60,820 bases of DNA from an uncultured Lachnospiraceae bacterium (GCA_902762905.1 CACWQE010000010.1:1-60820), one strand, 5' to 3'. Shown: positions 33,974 through 42,938, numbered from the stretch's first letter. Program-made: numbers and translations. The notes: generated by a model from the letters alone, not told the origin.

Positions 33974-34501
33974 CTAGACAAACAGGATCAATGTCATAAA
34001 TCCAACAAATAAACTGATAGATAAGATCATTTTCTTCTTCTGCCTGCTTTCTTCTTCTAAATTCTTACGATTATGCTCGATCTGTAATGCTGCATAATCT
34101 AATGCCTTACTCTGTACTGCTGTATCTAATGTTCCCAGCTTGTCCCTTAAAGCAAACAACGGCTCCATATCCTCCCGTTTCAGCGCTGACTGCTCATATA
34201 ACTGCTCCGTCTCTTCTATCCAGACATCCGCAAACATCATACGATCCTTGTCCTGCAGCCGCCTTGCCATATTGAAAAACCAATCAGAAAAAGGTGCCTG
34301 TTCCTGTCCACCTAATTTTTCAAAACAGATCGGTAACGGATTCGACATATATTGAATCTCACTTTTTAATTGCAATAAAATACTATACAATCTGCGAAGT
34401 TCCGTTCCTCTCTGGTCTAATCTGGCATTCAGGGAATATGCAAAGTAACCACTGCTGCCTAACACAAGAATCGAACCCGCCATTTTGAAAATGATCTCCA
34501 T
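33974..34501 (-). CDS. spoIIIAB: Stage III sporulation protein AB
   Basis: SpoIIIAB is a helical cytosol-facing membrane protein of the SpoIIIA complex, related to type II secretion GspF-like folds. The 175-residue protein has an N-terminal anchor (about 3-22), a central helical domain with LNARLDQRGTELRRLYSIL and IQYMSNPLP, and a C-terminal membrane segment (about 156-175). I start it at the ATG at 34501, with AGGAGG 7 nt upstream; the in-frame extension to 34582 overlaps spoIIIAA. It follows spoIIIAA by about 35 bp. Confidence 0.93.
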   Translation of the reverse strand: MEIIFKMAGSILVLGSSGYFAYSLNARLDQRGTELRRLYSILLQLKSEIQYMSNPLPICFEKLGGQEQAPFSDWFFNMARRLQDKDRMMFADVWIEETEQLYEQSALKREDMEPLFALRDKLGTLDTAVQSKALDYAALQIEHNRKNLEEESRQKKKMILSISLFVGFMTLILFV

Positions 34502-34535
34502 CTGCATCCCTCCTGATCGTTTCAAAGATTTATCT

Positions 34536-35498
34536 TTATGCTGGCAACTTATTGGCAAATAATACACTTCCTCTCTCATCAAATATCGTCTCTACCTGTC
34601 CGGGCATCTTCCCTCCAGCTAGCACAACAAAACGTTTGAACATCTTTTCCTCTACCAGCTTGCGAAGTATTGGCTTATTTTTGATATCCTCAATCGAAGA
34701 ACCATGTACCGTTGCAATAATCTGGCAGCCACAATTCATCACATAGGCAAGTGCTTCAATATCTTCCCGTTTTCCAATCTCATCCACTGCGATTACAACC
34801 GGCGACATACTGCGGATCATCATTAGCATTCCCTCCGCTTTCGGGCAGCAGTCTAAAACATCCGTCCGCATTCCGACATCATTTTGCGGAATTCCCAGAT
34901 AACAGGCTCCGATCTCCGAACGTTCATCCACTACACCGACACTGATTCCCGGATGAATCTCATCCCCATTTGATACCAGCCGCACAATATCGCGCAATAA
35001 TGTTGTCTTACCACATCCGGGCGGCGAGATGATCAGCGTATGACAGATTCTGTCATTTTCATATATGTATGGCAAAATGCCAGCTCCACATCCCTTCTTC
35101 TCATGTGACATACGGATATTGATAAATGAAATGTGTTTCACACTCTTCACCTTTCCCTGCTCCAAAATTACTTTTCCTGCCAATCCGATCCGGTGACCAC
35201 CCTGCACCGTGATAAATCCCTGCCGAATCTCATCCTCATACGCATAAAGAGAGAAACTGCTGATATATTCCAGTGTCTCCTTCACATCATTTGCCGTGAC
35301 GATATATCCCTCTTTTGCTTGTCTTAACAGCCTGCCACTCTCCGACATGAAATATTCGCCACCCGCATATAACAAAATAAACGGTTCATTGGTTCGAAGC
35401 CGCAGTTCTTGTAAACATTCATAATCAATTTGGGATTGTTCCAATATCCGGCGTAGTTTTGCTGAAACGATCTTTAGGATTTCTTCTTTCTTTGCCAT
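34536..35498 (-). CDS. spoIIIAA: Stage III sporulation protein AA (AAA ATPase)
   Basis: SpoIIIAA is the only ATPase of the SpoIIIA complex and resembles type II/IV secretion ATPases. The 320-residue protein has the Walker A PPGCGKTT (159-166), preceded by IGLAGKVILEQGKVKSVKHI, and the later segments VVDERSEIGACYLG and VVIAVDEIGKREDIEALAYV (Walker B). I start at the ATG at 35498 (MAKKEEILKI), which matches the normal length near 310; the longer frame to 35624 covers the predicted promoter. First gene of the operon. Confidence 0.94.
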   Translation of the reverse strand: MAKKEEILKIVSAKLRRILEQSQIDYECLQELRLRTNEPFILLYAGGEYFMSESGRLLRQAKEGYIVTANDVKETLEYISSFSLYAYEDEIRQGFITVQGGHRIGLAGKVILEQGKVKSVKHISFINIRMSHEKKGCGAGILPYIYENDRICHTLIISPPGCGKTTLLRDIVRLVSNGDEIHPGISVGVVDERSEIGACYLGIPQNDVGMRTDVLDCCPKAEGMLMMIRSMSPVVIAVDEIGKREDIEALAYVMNCGCQIIATVHGSSIEDIKNKPILRKLVEEKMFKRFVVLAGGKMPGQVETIFDERGSVLFANKLPA

Positions 35499-35541
35499 GG
35501 TTCTTCCCTTCTTGTCTTGTATTTTTGATCCCCATATTGCT

Positions 35542-35570
35542 AATATATGCGAGGGGGCAGGAAATGATGA
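35542..35570 (-). promoter_or_regulatory. Sigma-E-like promoter of the spoIIIA operon
   Basis: On the minus strand a -35-like TCATCAT (35564-35570) is 14 bp from CATATATT (35542-35549). The latter matches the sigma-E -10 consensus (CATACAHT) at seven of eight positions. It lies 44 bp upstream of spoIIIAA, the expected place, and spoIIIA is a known sigma-E regulon member in Bacillus. Visual match only. Confidence 0.6.
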
Positions 35571-35606
35571 CAAAAAGGAAGGCTCGATGATCAAGCGGCG
35601 CCAAAT

Positions 35607-35626
35607 GAATGCGCTAACGCGCATTC
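35607..35626. other. Small perfect hairpin upstream of spoIIIAA
   Basis: GAATGCGC (35607-35614) and GCGCATTC (35619-35626) are exact inverted repeats around TAAC. It lies between the efp terminator and the sigma-E-like promoter. It may be an operator or a leftover hairpin; no function is assigned. Confidence 0.5.
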
Positions 35627-35637
35627 TGAAAATAAAA

Positions 35638-35677
35638 AGAAAGCCCTTCTTTTCATGCTAGCATGAAGAAGGGCTTT
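35638..35677. terminator. Strong terminator between efp and spoIIIAA
   Basis: AAGAAAGCCCTTCTT pairs exactly with AAGAAGGGCTTTCTT, and CATGC/GCATG extends the stem inward with a TT bulge. Poly-A on the left and T-rich sequence on the right support termination on both strands. It isolates the vegetative efp transcript from the sporulation operon. Confidence 0.85.
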
Positions 35678-35713
35678 CTTCCTATTTCCAAATCAAACAG
35701 CGATTCGCTTGGC

Positions 35714-36277
35714 TTATGCTCTTGACATATATTCACCAGTTCTGGTGTCGATGACGATCTTATCACCCTGATTAACGAATAATGGAACATTCAATGTAGC
35801 ACCAGTCTCAACCGTACATGGCTTTGTAGCACCTGTTGCTGTGTTACCCTTAACGCCCGGCTCACACTCTGTAACCTCTAATGTTACGTTAATCTCTGGC
35901 TCAATTGCAAATACATTACCATCATGAGATACAACCTTAACATTCTCGTTCTCTTTGACAAACTTCAAAGAATCTCCAACTACGTCAGAACCTAAAGCAA
36001 TCTGATCATATGTCTCATTATCCATGAAGTAATATAAATCTCCATCCTCATATAAATACTGCATATTCTTACGATCAATGTGAGCAGTCTCAAACTTCTC
36101 TGTTGGACGGAAACTGTTCTCGATCACACCACCATTGACGATATTCTTTAACTTAGTACGAACGAATGCAGCACCCTTACCTGGTTTTACGTGCTGGAAC
36201 TCGATAACCTGACAGATCTTTCCTTCGTACTCAATTGTTACACCGTTTCTAAAATCACTTGCTGTAATTGTTGCCAT
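35714..36277 (-). CDS. efp: Translation elongation factor P
   Basis: EF-P relieves ribosome stalling at polyproline stretches. The 187-residue protein has three beta domains: the KOW-like N-domain with the modifiable tip lysine in [16 protein letters not shown], then [20 protein letters not shown], and the C-terminal OB domain with [19 protein letters not shown] and the final [29 protein letters not shown] precedes the ATG. A consensus promoter and a strong terminator make it a single-gene unit, next to the spoIIIA operon as in many Clostridia. Confidence 0.97.
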   Translation of the reverse strand: MATITASDFRNGVTIEYEGKICQVIEFQHVKPGKGAAFVRTKLKNIVNGGVIENSFRPTEKFETAHIDRKNMQYLYEDGDLYYFMDNETYDQIALGSDVVGDSLKFVKENENVKVVSHDGNVFAIEPEINVTLEVTECEPGVKGNTATGATKPCTVETGATLNVPLFVNQGDKIVIDTRTGEYMSRA

Positions 36278-36362
36278 GAAAATAATCCTCCTTAAAACTT
36301 CTCATCTCATACGCACTCATAATCATACGCTCTTTGCCTCTATTAGGCACTCATATACCAAG

Positions 36363-36391
36363 ATTATACCTTATTCATATATATTTTTCAA
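36363..36391 (-). promoter_or_regulatory. Promoter of efp
   Basis: On the minus strand TTGAAA (36386-36391) and TATAAT (36363-36368) are 17 bp apart, near consensus. The roughly 80-nt leader carries a small TGCCT/AGGCA hairpin (about 36335-36349). Confidence 0.75.
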
Positions 36392-36461
36392 TAAAAAAAT
36401 GTGTGATACACTAAAAATAAAACGCCCTGCTGTATAAATAAGCAAAAATCCGCTTATCTAC

Positions 36462-38945
36462 CTAGGATTCCTGCTTTGCTAACGCTTCTTCCGCCGCATC
36501 TAATGACACATATCCATAAAGCAATGCTGTATTCGTCATAATCTGCTTTGCAAGATTCTCATCTGCCTGCTTTAATGATACGATCCATCTTCCATATAGA
36601 GATAATGTCCGATCCGAATAAGTCAGCAATTCACCCTTCAAATATGTCTCATAGGATGTGTTCCATGGATTATCCGTCTCCTTCCGAATTGTTCTGGCAT
36701 TTCCCGCCATATAAGGATACTCCTTGGCAAATGCTTCCATCCATTCTACCTGAATCTCTGCAATCTGATCCACAATGGCCCGTTTTTGCTCTGAACATAC
36801 CGGAAAACGATCTGCAATCTTTGCGTATTCCTCCGGCGTTGTCGACTCCATCATCCTACCATACTTTTCTGTGATCAGATTCCAGTTACGATCGTTTGCT
36901 TCCACAAAATCGACATAAAAGCTTTCCAACAACTCCTTCGGCCATGCAAGATACTGGCTCTTCCGCATGACAGAAAATGTATTCCAGTCATTCTGACAGT
37001 CTGCCCTGCCACCCTCATTCTCTACTTTGTCAAAGGCATTCCATTCTAACTTGACAATGGCATCTACCAATTCCTCTTTTGTAATCGTATCTTCTCTCAT
37101 CGTAGATGTTCCTTCTTTCTTTTCCTGTAATACATACGGAATCTGATCTTCTAAATAGACCGCATCACTTGTTGTATAGCCCATTCGTTTCAATAACTGC
37201 ACCACAGATTCTGCAATACGATGAATCCGTTCTACAATCGGATCATTCGTGTTCGTACTTCCAATCCAGTCTACCGGTTCCCGCTGCCGATAACTATCAA
37301 GTGACGGTTGCTCCGCCATCATTGCCTGTACTTCCTGCAGAATATCCTGACCTTCCTTAAGCTGACGTGCCATAATAAGCTGCCACTTTCTATGCGGCAT
37401 GTAGACATCATTTACCAGATAGAGTAATTGTATCGTCTGTTCTTCCATCTCATGAAGCATCCACACCGCACTTCCCAACTCACCACGTTTCATCATGCGT
37501 TCGTAATTGTACTGTCCGGACTGACAGATCAACCCTAATGCCTGTGCCAGCTTTCTCCGCTTAATCTCCTGCGGATATCCTTTTTTGAGATTCTTATAAA
37601 TGCGACCAAAGACCGTGTTCGTTCCTTCAAATAACCTTCCATTCGTTACAGTAGCAAGCTGCCAATCCTCTACCCGCAGATAGACTGAATCCGGCAGGTT
37701 CTCATGTTCCATCACATAGGCAATCTCTTCCTCTGACAGATTAAGGACCCTGCCAAGGAAATCTTCTATCACGATCACACCATTTCTCGGCTTGCCCGGA
37801 ATCTCAACCGGCCGCTGCAATCCCCGGAAGGTATCCGGCAGGTTTGCATAGAATTCTTCTAACTTTGCTCCATCCTTTTCGTACTGTTCTCTCGTCACAA
37901 AAAGATCAAAGCCCGGACCAAAATCATGATCCATGGAGAAAATATCGTCCATACCAAAACATTCCGAACCTTCTCCTACTTTTCCAATGGCAACCGGTAT
38001 ATCTTGTTCTGAACTTCCAGTCAACTCTTTATCTCCCTGTTTACCCTCACTTATCCCTAACCGACGATGTGCGATATACTGATTCACCGACTGTTTCGCA
38101 TATTTCTCATAATAATCCTGTGCAAGTTCCAATCCTTTCATCGCATGTGGCTTTCCCAATTGTTCATAACACATCTGAACATTGCACACCAACCGGAAGT
38201 ATGCGTGTGTCAGCCCAACATGACTGCGCAACAATACCATTGCCTGTTGAAATGCTTCCACCGCTTTCTCATATTCCTTTTCTGCTACTAAGATATCACC
38301 AAGTGCTGACAATGCTGCACTGTAATGATAATCCTCTGTGAATCCATCCCGGAATATTGCAAGTCCCTGCTGTATGGCTTCTTCTGCCTCCTGAAGCTTT
38401 CCAGCTTTTGTATAAGATACCGCCAGATTCGTATAGGTAACTGCGAGTTCTACCTTTGCCTCCGGGTATTCCTTCACAATTACAAGTGCATCTGACAACG
38501 CCTGACAGGCATCCTCAAAGCGTCCCATCTCCTGATATAGCAAAGAAAGATTATTCCGATAACTTGCCCATCGAAAATCCTTTGCCTCTAATACCTTCTG
38601 ATAAATCTGTTCCACCTGCTCATAATATTGCAGCGATAATTTCCATTTTCCCGCTGCCCGATAAGCATTCGCAATGTTCAGACAGCTCGTTCCATAATGA
38701 ATGGTGTCCTTCAATCCTGCCCGTTCCATAAATGGCAGCAGTTTCTCACAATAAGCTTCCGCTTTGTCATATTGCGAGCTATCCCGGTAAAACCCGATCA
38801 ATTCATTAATGATCGTAATTGCTGCTCCGGCATCTCCCTCTTTCAATGCCTCTTCCAAATGCTTTGATAAGTAATCTTCTACCTGATCACTCTTTCGTTC
38901 TGCAAACAACTCATCCAACCCGCGGATCACATTTTCAATATCCAT
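36462..38945 (-). CDS. TPR - DUF4037 - DUF4125 fusion protein
   Basis: This 827-residue protein joins three parts. Residues 1-290 are TPR repeats (for example LNIANAYRAAGKWKLSLQYY and TYTNLAVSYTKAGKLQEAEE). Residues about 320-615 match DUF4037, a nucleotidyltransferase-like family, with GSECFGMDD (326-334) and SMDHDFGPGFD (337-347). Residues about 620-820 resemble DUF4125 (TKEELVDAIVKLEWNAFDKV, NDWNTFSVMRKSQYLAW). No signal peptide or membrane segment is visible. The domain names are from recognised motifs; the biological role is unknown. It has a weak GGAAGG site and stands alone, 98 bp downstream of the ydcF gene stop. Confidence 0.88.
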   Translation of the reverse strand: MDIENVIRGLDELFAERKSDQVEDYLSKHLEEALKEGDAGAAITIINELIGFYRDSSQYDKAEAYCEKLLPFMERAGLKDTIHYGTSCLNIANAYRAAGKWKLSLQYYEQVEQIYQKVLEAKDFRWASYRNNLSLLYQEMGRFEDACQALSDALVIVKEYPEAKVELAVTYTNLAVSYTKAGKLQEAEEAIQQGLAIFRDGFTEDYHYSAALSALGDILVAEKEYEKAVEAFQQAMVLLRSHVGLTHAYFRLVCNVQMCYEQLGKPHAMKGLELAQDYYEKYAKQSVNQYIAHRRLGISEGKQGDKELTGSSEQDIPVAIGKVGEGSECFGMDDIFSMDHDFGPGFDLFVTREQYEKDGAKLEEFYANLPDTFRGLQRPVEIPGKPRNGVIVIEDFLGRVLNLSEEEIAYVMEHENLPDSVYLRVEDWQLATVTNGRLFEGTNTVFGRIYKNLKKGYPQEIKRRKLAQALGLICQSGQYNYERMMKRGELGSAVWMLHEMEEQTIQLLYLVNDVYMPHRKWQLIMARQLKEGQDILQEVQAMMAEQPSLDSYRQREPVDWIGSTNTNDPIVERIHRIAESVVQLLKRMGYTTSDAVYLEDQIPYVLQEKKEGTSTMREDTITKEELVDAIVKLEWNAFDKVENEGGRADCQNDWNTFSVMRKSQYLAWPKELLESFYVDFVEANDRNWNLITEKYGRMMESTTPEEYAKIADRFPVCSEQKRAIVDQIAEIQVEWMEAFAKEYPYMAGNARTIRKETDNPWNTSYETYLKGELLTYSDRTLSLYGRWIVSLKQADENLAKQIMTNTALLYGYVSLDAAEEALAKQES

Positions 38946-39043
38946 ACTTCACTCTGCCTTCCATACTTATTAGGTTACTCCTATCCGATTATGTATATAC
39001 ACAAAGGGCAGATTCTACAATTATCTCCAAATCCGCCCTTATC

Positions 39044-39820
39044 TTACATATTTCCTATCAGTTTGTCCTTCACGACTGCCATAAATTCCCGCACATAGTT
39101 GGTTGGTATCAGATACCAGACCGACTTTGCTGCCAATCCTTCTACCTGTTCATACCCTGCCTTTCTCGCAATACCAACTGCACGCAATACATGGAAATCG
39201 GTTGTTACCACGACTACCTTGGATTCTTTCACATTCTCCCCTGCTTTGGTAAGAATTTCTTTGGAATAATCGAGGTTTTCCTTGGTCGAAGTTGACTGAT
39301 CCTCCATGATAATCCTATCTACATCTATTCCATAAGAAAGCAACCCATTCCTCATCGCCTCTGCTTCTGATATTCCTTCGTCTGCACCCTGACCACCACT
39401 GACAATCGCCTTCGTATTCGGATGCATCCTCATATACTCAGCCGCCTTATTGATCCGATACTGTAGAATCAAAGAAGGTGTTGTGCCATTCACTTTAGCA
39501 CCTAACACAATGAGATAATCTGCCTCTTCTTTGGGCTGCTTTGCACTATCCGCAATGATCATCCCTTCGATCACGACAAATATGAGACAGCCACACATAA
39601 CAATTGCTTCGATCAGGGCAACAACCGGCTTTGGCATCCATTGAAATCCCCTCTTAGAAAAAGTCAGTACAAGTGAGACTCCAAGAAAGAACAGACCAAG
39701 TACCAGCCACACAAAGCTGAACCGGAAAGCCGGTCCAATCGTTGCCATCAATATACAAAAATACAGCAGACATACAATCGCAAGTACATAACCACTATAC
39801 TGTATTATTCTCTTCTTCAT
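39044..39820 (-). CDS. YdcF-family (DUF218) membrane protein
   Basis: The 258-residue protein has two to three N-terminal membrane segments (about 5-30, 35-52 and 68-92) and a C-terminal DUF218 domain (about 100-250) with ADYLIVLGAKVNGTTPS, IVSGGQGADEGISEAEAM and EDQSTSTKENLDYSKEIL. This is the arrangement of the ElyC/SanA/YdcF group, proposed to act in envelope polysaccharide or peptidoglycan metabolism; the exact substrate is unknown. Its start overlaps the preceding gene's stop by 4 bp (ATGA), so it is translationally coupled to the CbiJ-like gene and sits in the cbiG operon. Confidence 0.92.
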   Translation of the reverse strand: MKKRIIQYSGYVLAIVCLLYFCILMATIGPAFRFSFVWLVLGLFFLGVSLVLTFSKRGFQWMPKPVVALIEAIVMCGCLIFVVIEGMIIADSAKQPKEEADYLIVLGAKVNGTTPSLILQYRINKAAEYMRMHPNTKAIVSGGQGADEGISEAEAMRNGLLSYGIDVDRIIMEDQSTSTKENLDYSKEILTKAGENVKESKVVVVTTDFHVLRAVGIARKAGYEQVEGLAAKSVWYLIPTNYVREFMAVVKDKLIGNM

Positions 39821-40464
39821 GACGTAGCCTTATCCCTTAACCGTTTGACTACTTCCTCTTCCCGTCCGGTCTCTTCCTGATACGGAGAGGCAACTACGAT
39901 CAGGGTAACTCCTAATTCTAATGCAGCTTCCATCTTCTCGATGAAACCACTTGAGATACCAGAATCTTTTGTCACCAGATAACGAATCTGATAATCCTTC
40001 AACATGGCTTGATTCATCTGTTTTGAGAATGGTCCGGTCATCCCGATCAAATGTCTTCCCCGAATTCCCAATTCCTCACATGCAGCCATAATATTGCTAT
40101 TCGATATCACTCTTGAGTACAGACGATCCTTGTAATGCTCTAACTTCGTATATTCATAGATCTCCAGTGCACCTGTTGTCGTCAGTACATTCCCTTCTAC
40201 TTCATTGAGATAATCCACCGCTGCTTTAATACTCTCTACAATAATGATACGGTCATTCCCTGTATCTTTCTGTAATTCGCCTTTGACTACCAGTTCGCCC
40301 CGGTTTGCCAACTCATAGATCGCCGTTAATTCTCCCTTGACTGCCAGTTCGCCCTTGACGGATAACTCGCCTTTCACCGATAACCCCGTACGCGGAATGG
40401 CTACTACGCCACTTGACTGTACGATCATCTCTTTCTTATCCTTGTTATTATTCTTCTCTGCCAT
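39817..40464 (-). CDS. Truncated precorrin-6A reductase (CobK/CbiJ C-terminal half) with 18-bp repeat N-terminus
   Basis: From the ATG at 40464 (AGGAGG 8 nt upstream) the 215-residue protein has two unlike parts. Residues about 28-65 are six tandem copies of a six-residue unit (LSVKGE, LAVKGE, LVVKGE and variants). Residues about 70-215 match the C-terminal half of CobK/CbiJ: RLYSRVISNSNIMAACEELG, IGMTGPFSKQMNQAML, YLVTKDSGISSGFIEKMEAA. The usual N-terminal half, starting with a VLGGT-like glycine-rich strand, is absent. A full enzyme reduces the precorrin-6A macrocycle; whether this half is active is doubtful. It lies between cbiG (38 bp) and ydcF (4-bp overlap). Confidence 0.88.
   Translation of the reverse strand: MAEKNNNKDKKEMIVQSSGVVAIPRTGLSVKGELSVKGELAVKGELTAIYELANRGELVVKGELQKDTGNDRIIIVESIKAAVDYLNEVEGNVLTTTGALEIYEYTKLEHYKDRLYSRVISNSNIMAACEELGIRGRHLIGMTGPFSKQMNQAMLKDYQIRYLVTKDSGISSGFIEKMEAALELGVTLIVVASPYQEETGREEEVVKRLRDKATS
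40276..40383 (-). repeat. 18-bp tandem repeat, six copies, in the CbiJ-like gene
   Basis: Six in-frame 18-bp units encode (L)-(S/A/V/T)-(V/A)-(K/I/R)-(G/Y)-E. The first three and the last are near-identical (LSVKGE, LSVKGE, LAVKGE, LVVKGE); the fourth and fifth are diverged (LTAIYE, LANRGE). Tandem arrays of this kind expand and contract by slippage, so copy number may differ between strains. Confidence 0.85.
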
Positions 40465-40502
40465 TGTTCTAACCTCCTGCAATCAACTCTCTGTCTTATT
40501 TG

Positions 40503-41534
40503 TCAAAACCGGATGGTCAGCTTCTTCACCGCTGCCGCCATAGTAATACCATCCTGCTCCTGTTTCTTGATCACAAGCTTTCCATTATGACTTCCCCTCA
40601 ATGCACAGCGTTCACTGGCATTATCAATATTAAAGATATCTCCTACACTATCACATCCGGTAAAATTACCCGTTATCTCCTGTAACGTCTCATCCGAATA
40701 AGTCTGATACTTAATATTCAAAGCTCTTGCCACTTCTACAATTCCCGGTTCTTCATCTAAAGGATAAATAGAACAGATCCGTCCAATCCTGGTTAACGGC
40801 ACCTGATACTTCTGCAATGTTGCATAGATGAATTGCTCAATGTCACTCGCTTTCGTTCCCGGACTGCATACAAGACCGATAATAATATTCTTCGGTACCA
40901 AGTGTAATGTCTTTGCAAACGGATGGGATAACAGATCTGTCGATACAAATACACCTGCATCCTTTCCCTCACTGCCAAGACTTTCTGGCACCTTGCCTTC
41001 TATAAAATAATCACATTCAAATCCAACTGGCTTACCATATAAAATCTCATTGGATATCTCTTTGGCAAGTACACTCTCCACGATATTCAGATGATTCTTC
41101 TTCGCAAACGCCTCAATACTGAATACGCCACCTAGATGATTCCCATTCGTAATCACAGGATTGGCATTCAATTGATCGGCCAGACTATATGCCAATTCAT
41201 TCGCTGTCACCATCTGCCCTGATAATAACGGAATCACATTCTTACCAATCTCGTCTAATACTACCACCGCCGGATCTACCGCTTTGCTCCGGATAAATGG
41301 GGTAATTGTCCGAATTGCTGTCTCGCATGAACCAATAAATATGATCGCATCTGTCTCATAGAAGATTCTTGCCACCGTAGACTCTAACTTCTGAATCGGT
41401 AACTTGCCTGCCATTACTGCAAATTTCTCTGACGCATACGAATAGACTGTATGTCCCTCTTCTTCCAAACATACTTCTATCTTATCACTTAAGATGCAGC
41501 CCTTGATAGAAAATGCCAATAGACTTATATTCAT
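40503..41534 (-). CDS. cbiG: Cobalt-precorrin-5A hydrolase CbiG
   Basis: CbiG opens the delta-lactone of cobalt-precorrin-5A in the anaerobic cobalamin pathway. The 343-residue protein has the N-terminal ISLLAFSIKGCILSDKI segment, the central IFIGSCETAIRTITPFI and VVVLDEIGKNVIPLLSG (family DxxG), GVFSIEAFAKKNHLNI, and the C-terminal CbiG domain with IGLVCSPGTKASDIE and YPLDEEPGIVEVA. GGAGGGATGAT precedes the ATG. No other corrin gene except the truncated CbiJ neighbour is in the window, so the pathway is either elsewhere or decayed. Confidence 0.94.
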   Translation of the reverse strand: MNISLLAFSIKGCILSDKIEVCLEEEGHTVYSYASEKFAVMAGKLPIQKLESTVARIFYETDAIIFIGSCETAIRTITPFIRSKAVDPAVVVLDEIGKNVIPLLSGQMVTANELAYSLADQLNANPVITNGNHLGGVFSIEAFAKKNHLNIVESVLAKEISNEILYGKPVGFECDYFIEGKVPESLGSEGKDAGVFVSTDLLSHPFAKTLHLVPKNIIIGLVCSPGTKASDIEQFIYATLQKYQVPLTRIGRICSIYPLDEEPGIVEVARALNIKYQTYSDETLQEITGNFTGCDSVGDIFNIDNASERCALRGSHNGKLVIKKQEQDGITMAAAVKKLTIRF

Positions 41535-41579
41535 ATCATCCCTCCAATCCTTACTTCACGTCCCATATCGATATGCATT

Positions 41580-41608
41580 ATTATACACCATTTTCCATTT
41601 ATATGAAA
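41580..41608 (-). promoter_or_regulatory. Promoter of the cbiG operon
   Basis: On the minus strand TTTCAT (41603-41608) is 17 bp from TATAAT (41580-41585). It reads cbiG, the CbiJ-like gene and ydcF. The -35 is weak, the -10 perfect. There is no room for a cobalamin riboswitch (over 150 nt) between this promoter and the start codon. Confidence 0.55.
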
Positions 41609-41690
41609 GATTTTTCCGGTAATCTTAACGAATAATACCATCTCCCCATCCTTGTAACCATTACCAAAATCAGCGTGTAAACTTTCCTAA

Positions 41691-41748
41691 AACAAAAAGG
41701 AGCAGCCCCAACTCAGAAATTCTATATCTTTCTGAGCAGGCATACTCC
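41691..41748 (-). terminator. Terminator after asd
   Basis: CTCAGAAA (41712-41719) pairs with TTTCTGAG (41729-41736), and an outer GGAG/CTCC stem (41699-41702, 41745-41748) encloses it. On the minus strand the structure ends in TTTTTGTTTT, a clear intrinsic terminator. Confidence 0.82.
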
Positions 41749-41782
41749 TATCTACTCTCATTCTTATTCTCTATACAGTCGA

Positions 41783-42874
41783 TTATTTCTTCGTAATATA
41801 ACCCTGTGCCTTCAAAAGTTCTGCACAAAGAACTGCTCCACCTGCTGCGCCACGAACCGTATTATGAGAAAGTCCAACAAACTTCCAATCATATACACTG
41901 TCCTCACGGATACGTCCAACAGAGATTCCCATTCCATGCTCAAAGTCAACGTCTAACGTAACCTGTGGGCGATTGTCCTCTTCCATATACTGAATAAACT
42001 GCTTTGGTGCACTTGGAAGATTCAGCTCCTGAGGAACTCCCTTGTACTCTACCAACTTCTGAATCAACTGCTCCTTAGTTGGCTGCTTCTTAAACTTCAC
42101 AAATACCGCAGCGGTATGACCATTCAATACCGGAACACGGATACACTGACAAGTAATAACCGGGCTGGTTGCAGGAACGATCTCGCCCTTCTCCTCATCA
42201 ATATGTCCCCAGATACGAAGTGGCTCTTTTTCCGACTTCTCTTCCTCTCCACCGATAAATGGGATAATATTGCCGACCATCTCTGGCCAATCCTTAAATG
42301 TCTTGCCGGCACCTGAAATTGCCTGATATGTGGTAGCTACTACTTCATATGGCTCAAACTCTTTCCATGCAGTTAATACAGGTGCATAACTCTGAATGGA
42401 ACAGTTCGGCTTTACAGCTACAAATCCGCGGGTAGTTCCGAGACGCTTCTTCTGGAACTCAATTACTTTCATATGCTCTGGATTGATCTCTGGTACAACC
42501 ATTGGTACATCTGGTGTCCATCTATGTGCAGAGTTATTCGATACAACCGGAGTCTCAGTCTTAGCGTACGCTTCCTCAATTGCCTTGATCTCATCCTTAC
42601 TCATATCTACTGCACTAAATACAAAATCAACCGTAGAAGCAACTTCTTCTACTTCGTTTACGTTGTGTACAATTATCTTCTTTACTGCCTCTGGCATTGG
42701 AGTATCCATCTTCCATCTGTCCCCAACGGCTTCCTCATATGTCTTGCCGGCACTTCTAGGACTTGCTGCAATTGTAGTTACTTCGAACCATGGATGATTC
42801 TCCAATAATGCGATAAATCTCTGACCTACCATACCAGTACCACCAAGGATACCTACTTTCAACTTTTCACTCAT
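41783..42874 (-). CDS. asd: Aspartate-semialdehyde dehydrogenase
   Basis: Asd reduces aspartyl phosphate to aspartate semialdehyde, the branch point for lysine, methionine and threonine. The 363-residue protein is of the archaeal/fungal-like class rather than the E. coli type. It has the N-terminal VGILGGTGMVGQRFI nucleotide loop, SNNSAHRWTPDVPMVVPEIN, the active-site cysteine in VAVKPNCSIQSYAPV, and the C-terminal GGAVLCAELL. AGAGGAG precedes the ATG. It has its own promoter and terminator, so it is a single-gene unit. Confidence 0.96.
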   Translation of the reverse strand: MSEKLKVGILGGTGMVGQRFIALLENHPWFEVTTIAASPRSAGKTYEEAVGDRWKMDTPMPEAVKKIIVHNVNEVEEVASTVDFVFSAVDMSKDEIKAIEEAYAKTETPVVSNNSAHRWTPDVPMVVPEINPEHMKVIEFQKKRLGTTRGFVAVKPNCSIQSYAPVLTAWKEFEPYEVVATTYQAISGAGKTFKDWPEMVGNIIPFIGGEEEKSEKEPLRIWGHIDEEKGEIVPATSPVITCQCIRVPVLNGHTAAVFVKFKKQPTKEQLIQKLVEYKGVPQELNLPSAPKQFIQYMEEDNRPQVTLDVDFEHGMGISVGRIREDSVYDWKFVGLSHNTVRGAAGGAVLCAELLKAQGYITKK

Positions 42875-42938
42875 ATTTCATACTCCTCTTTATCCTTGAC
42901 AAATGAATGTATCCTTTGTCATCGTTGTAATCTCCATA

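Noticed and set aside
41535..41782. Cobalamin riboswitch upstream of cbiG
   Set aside because: The promoter is only about 45-75 bp from the start codon, and the rest of the gap is the asd terminator.
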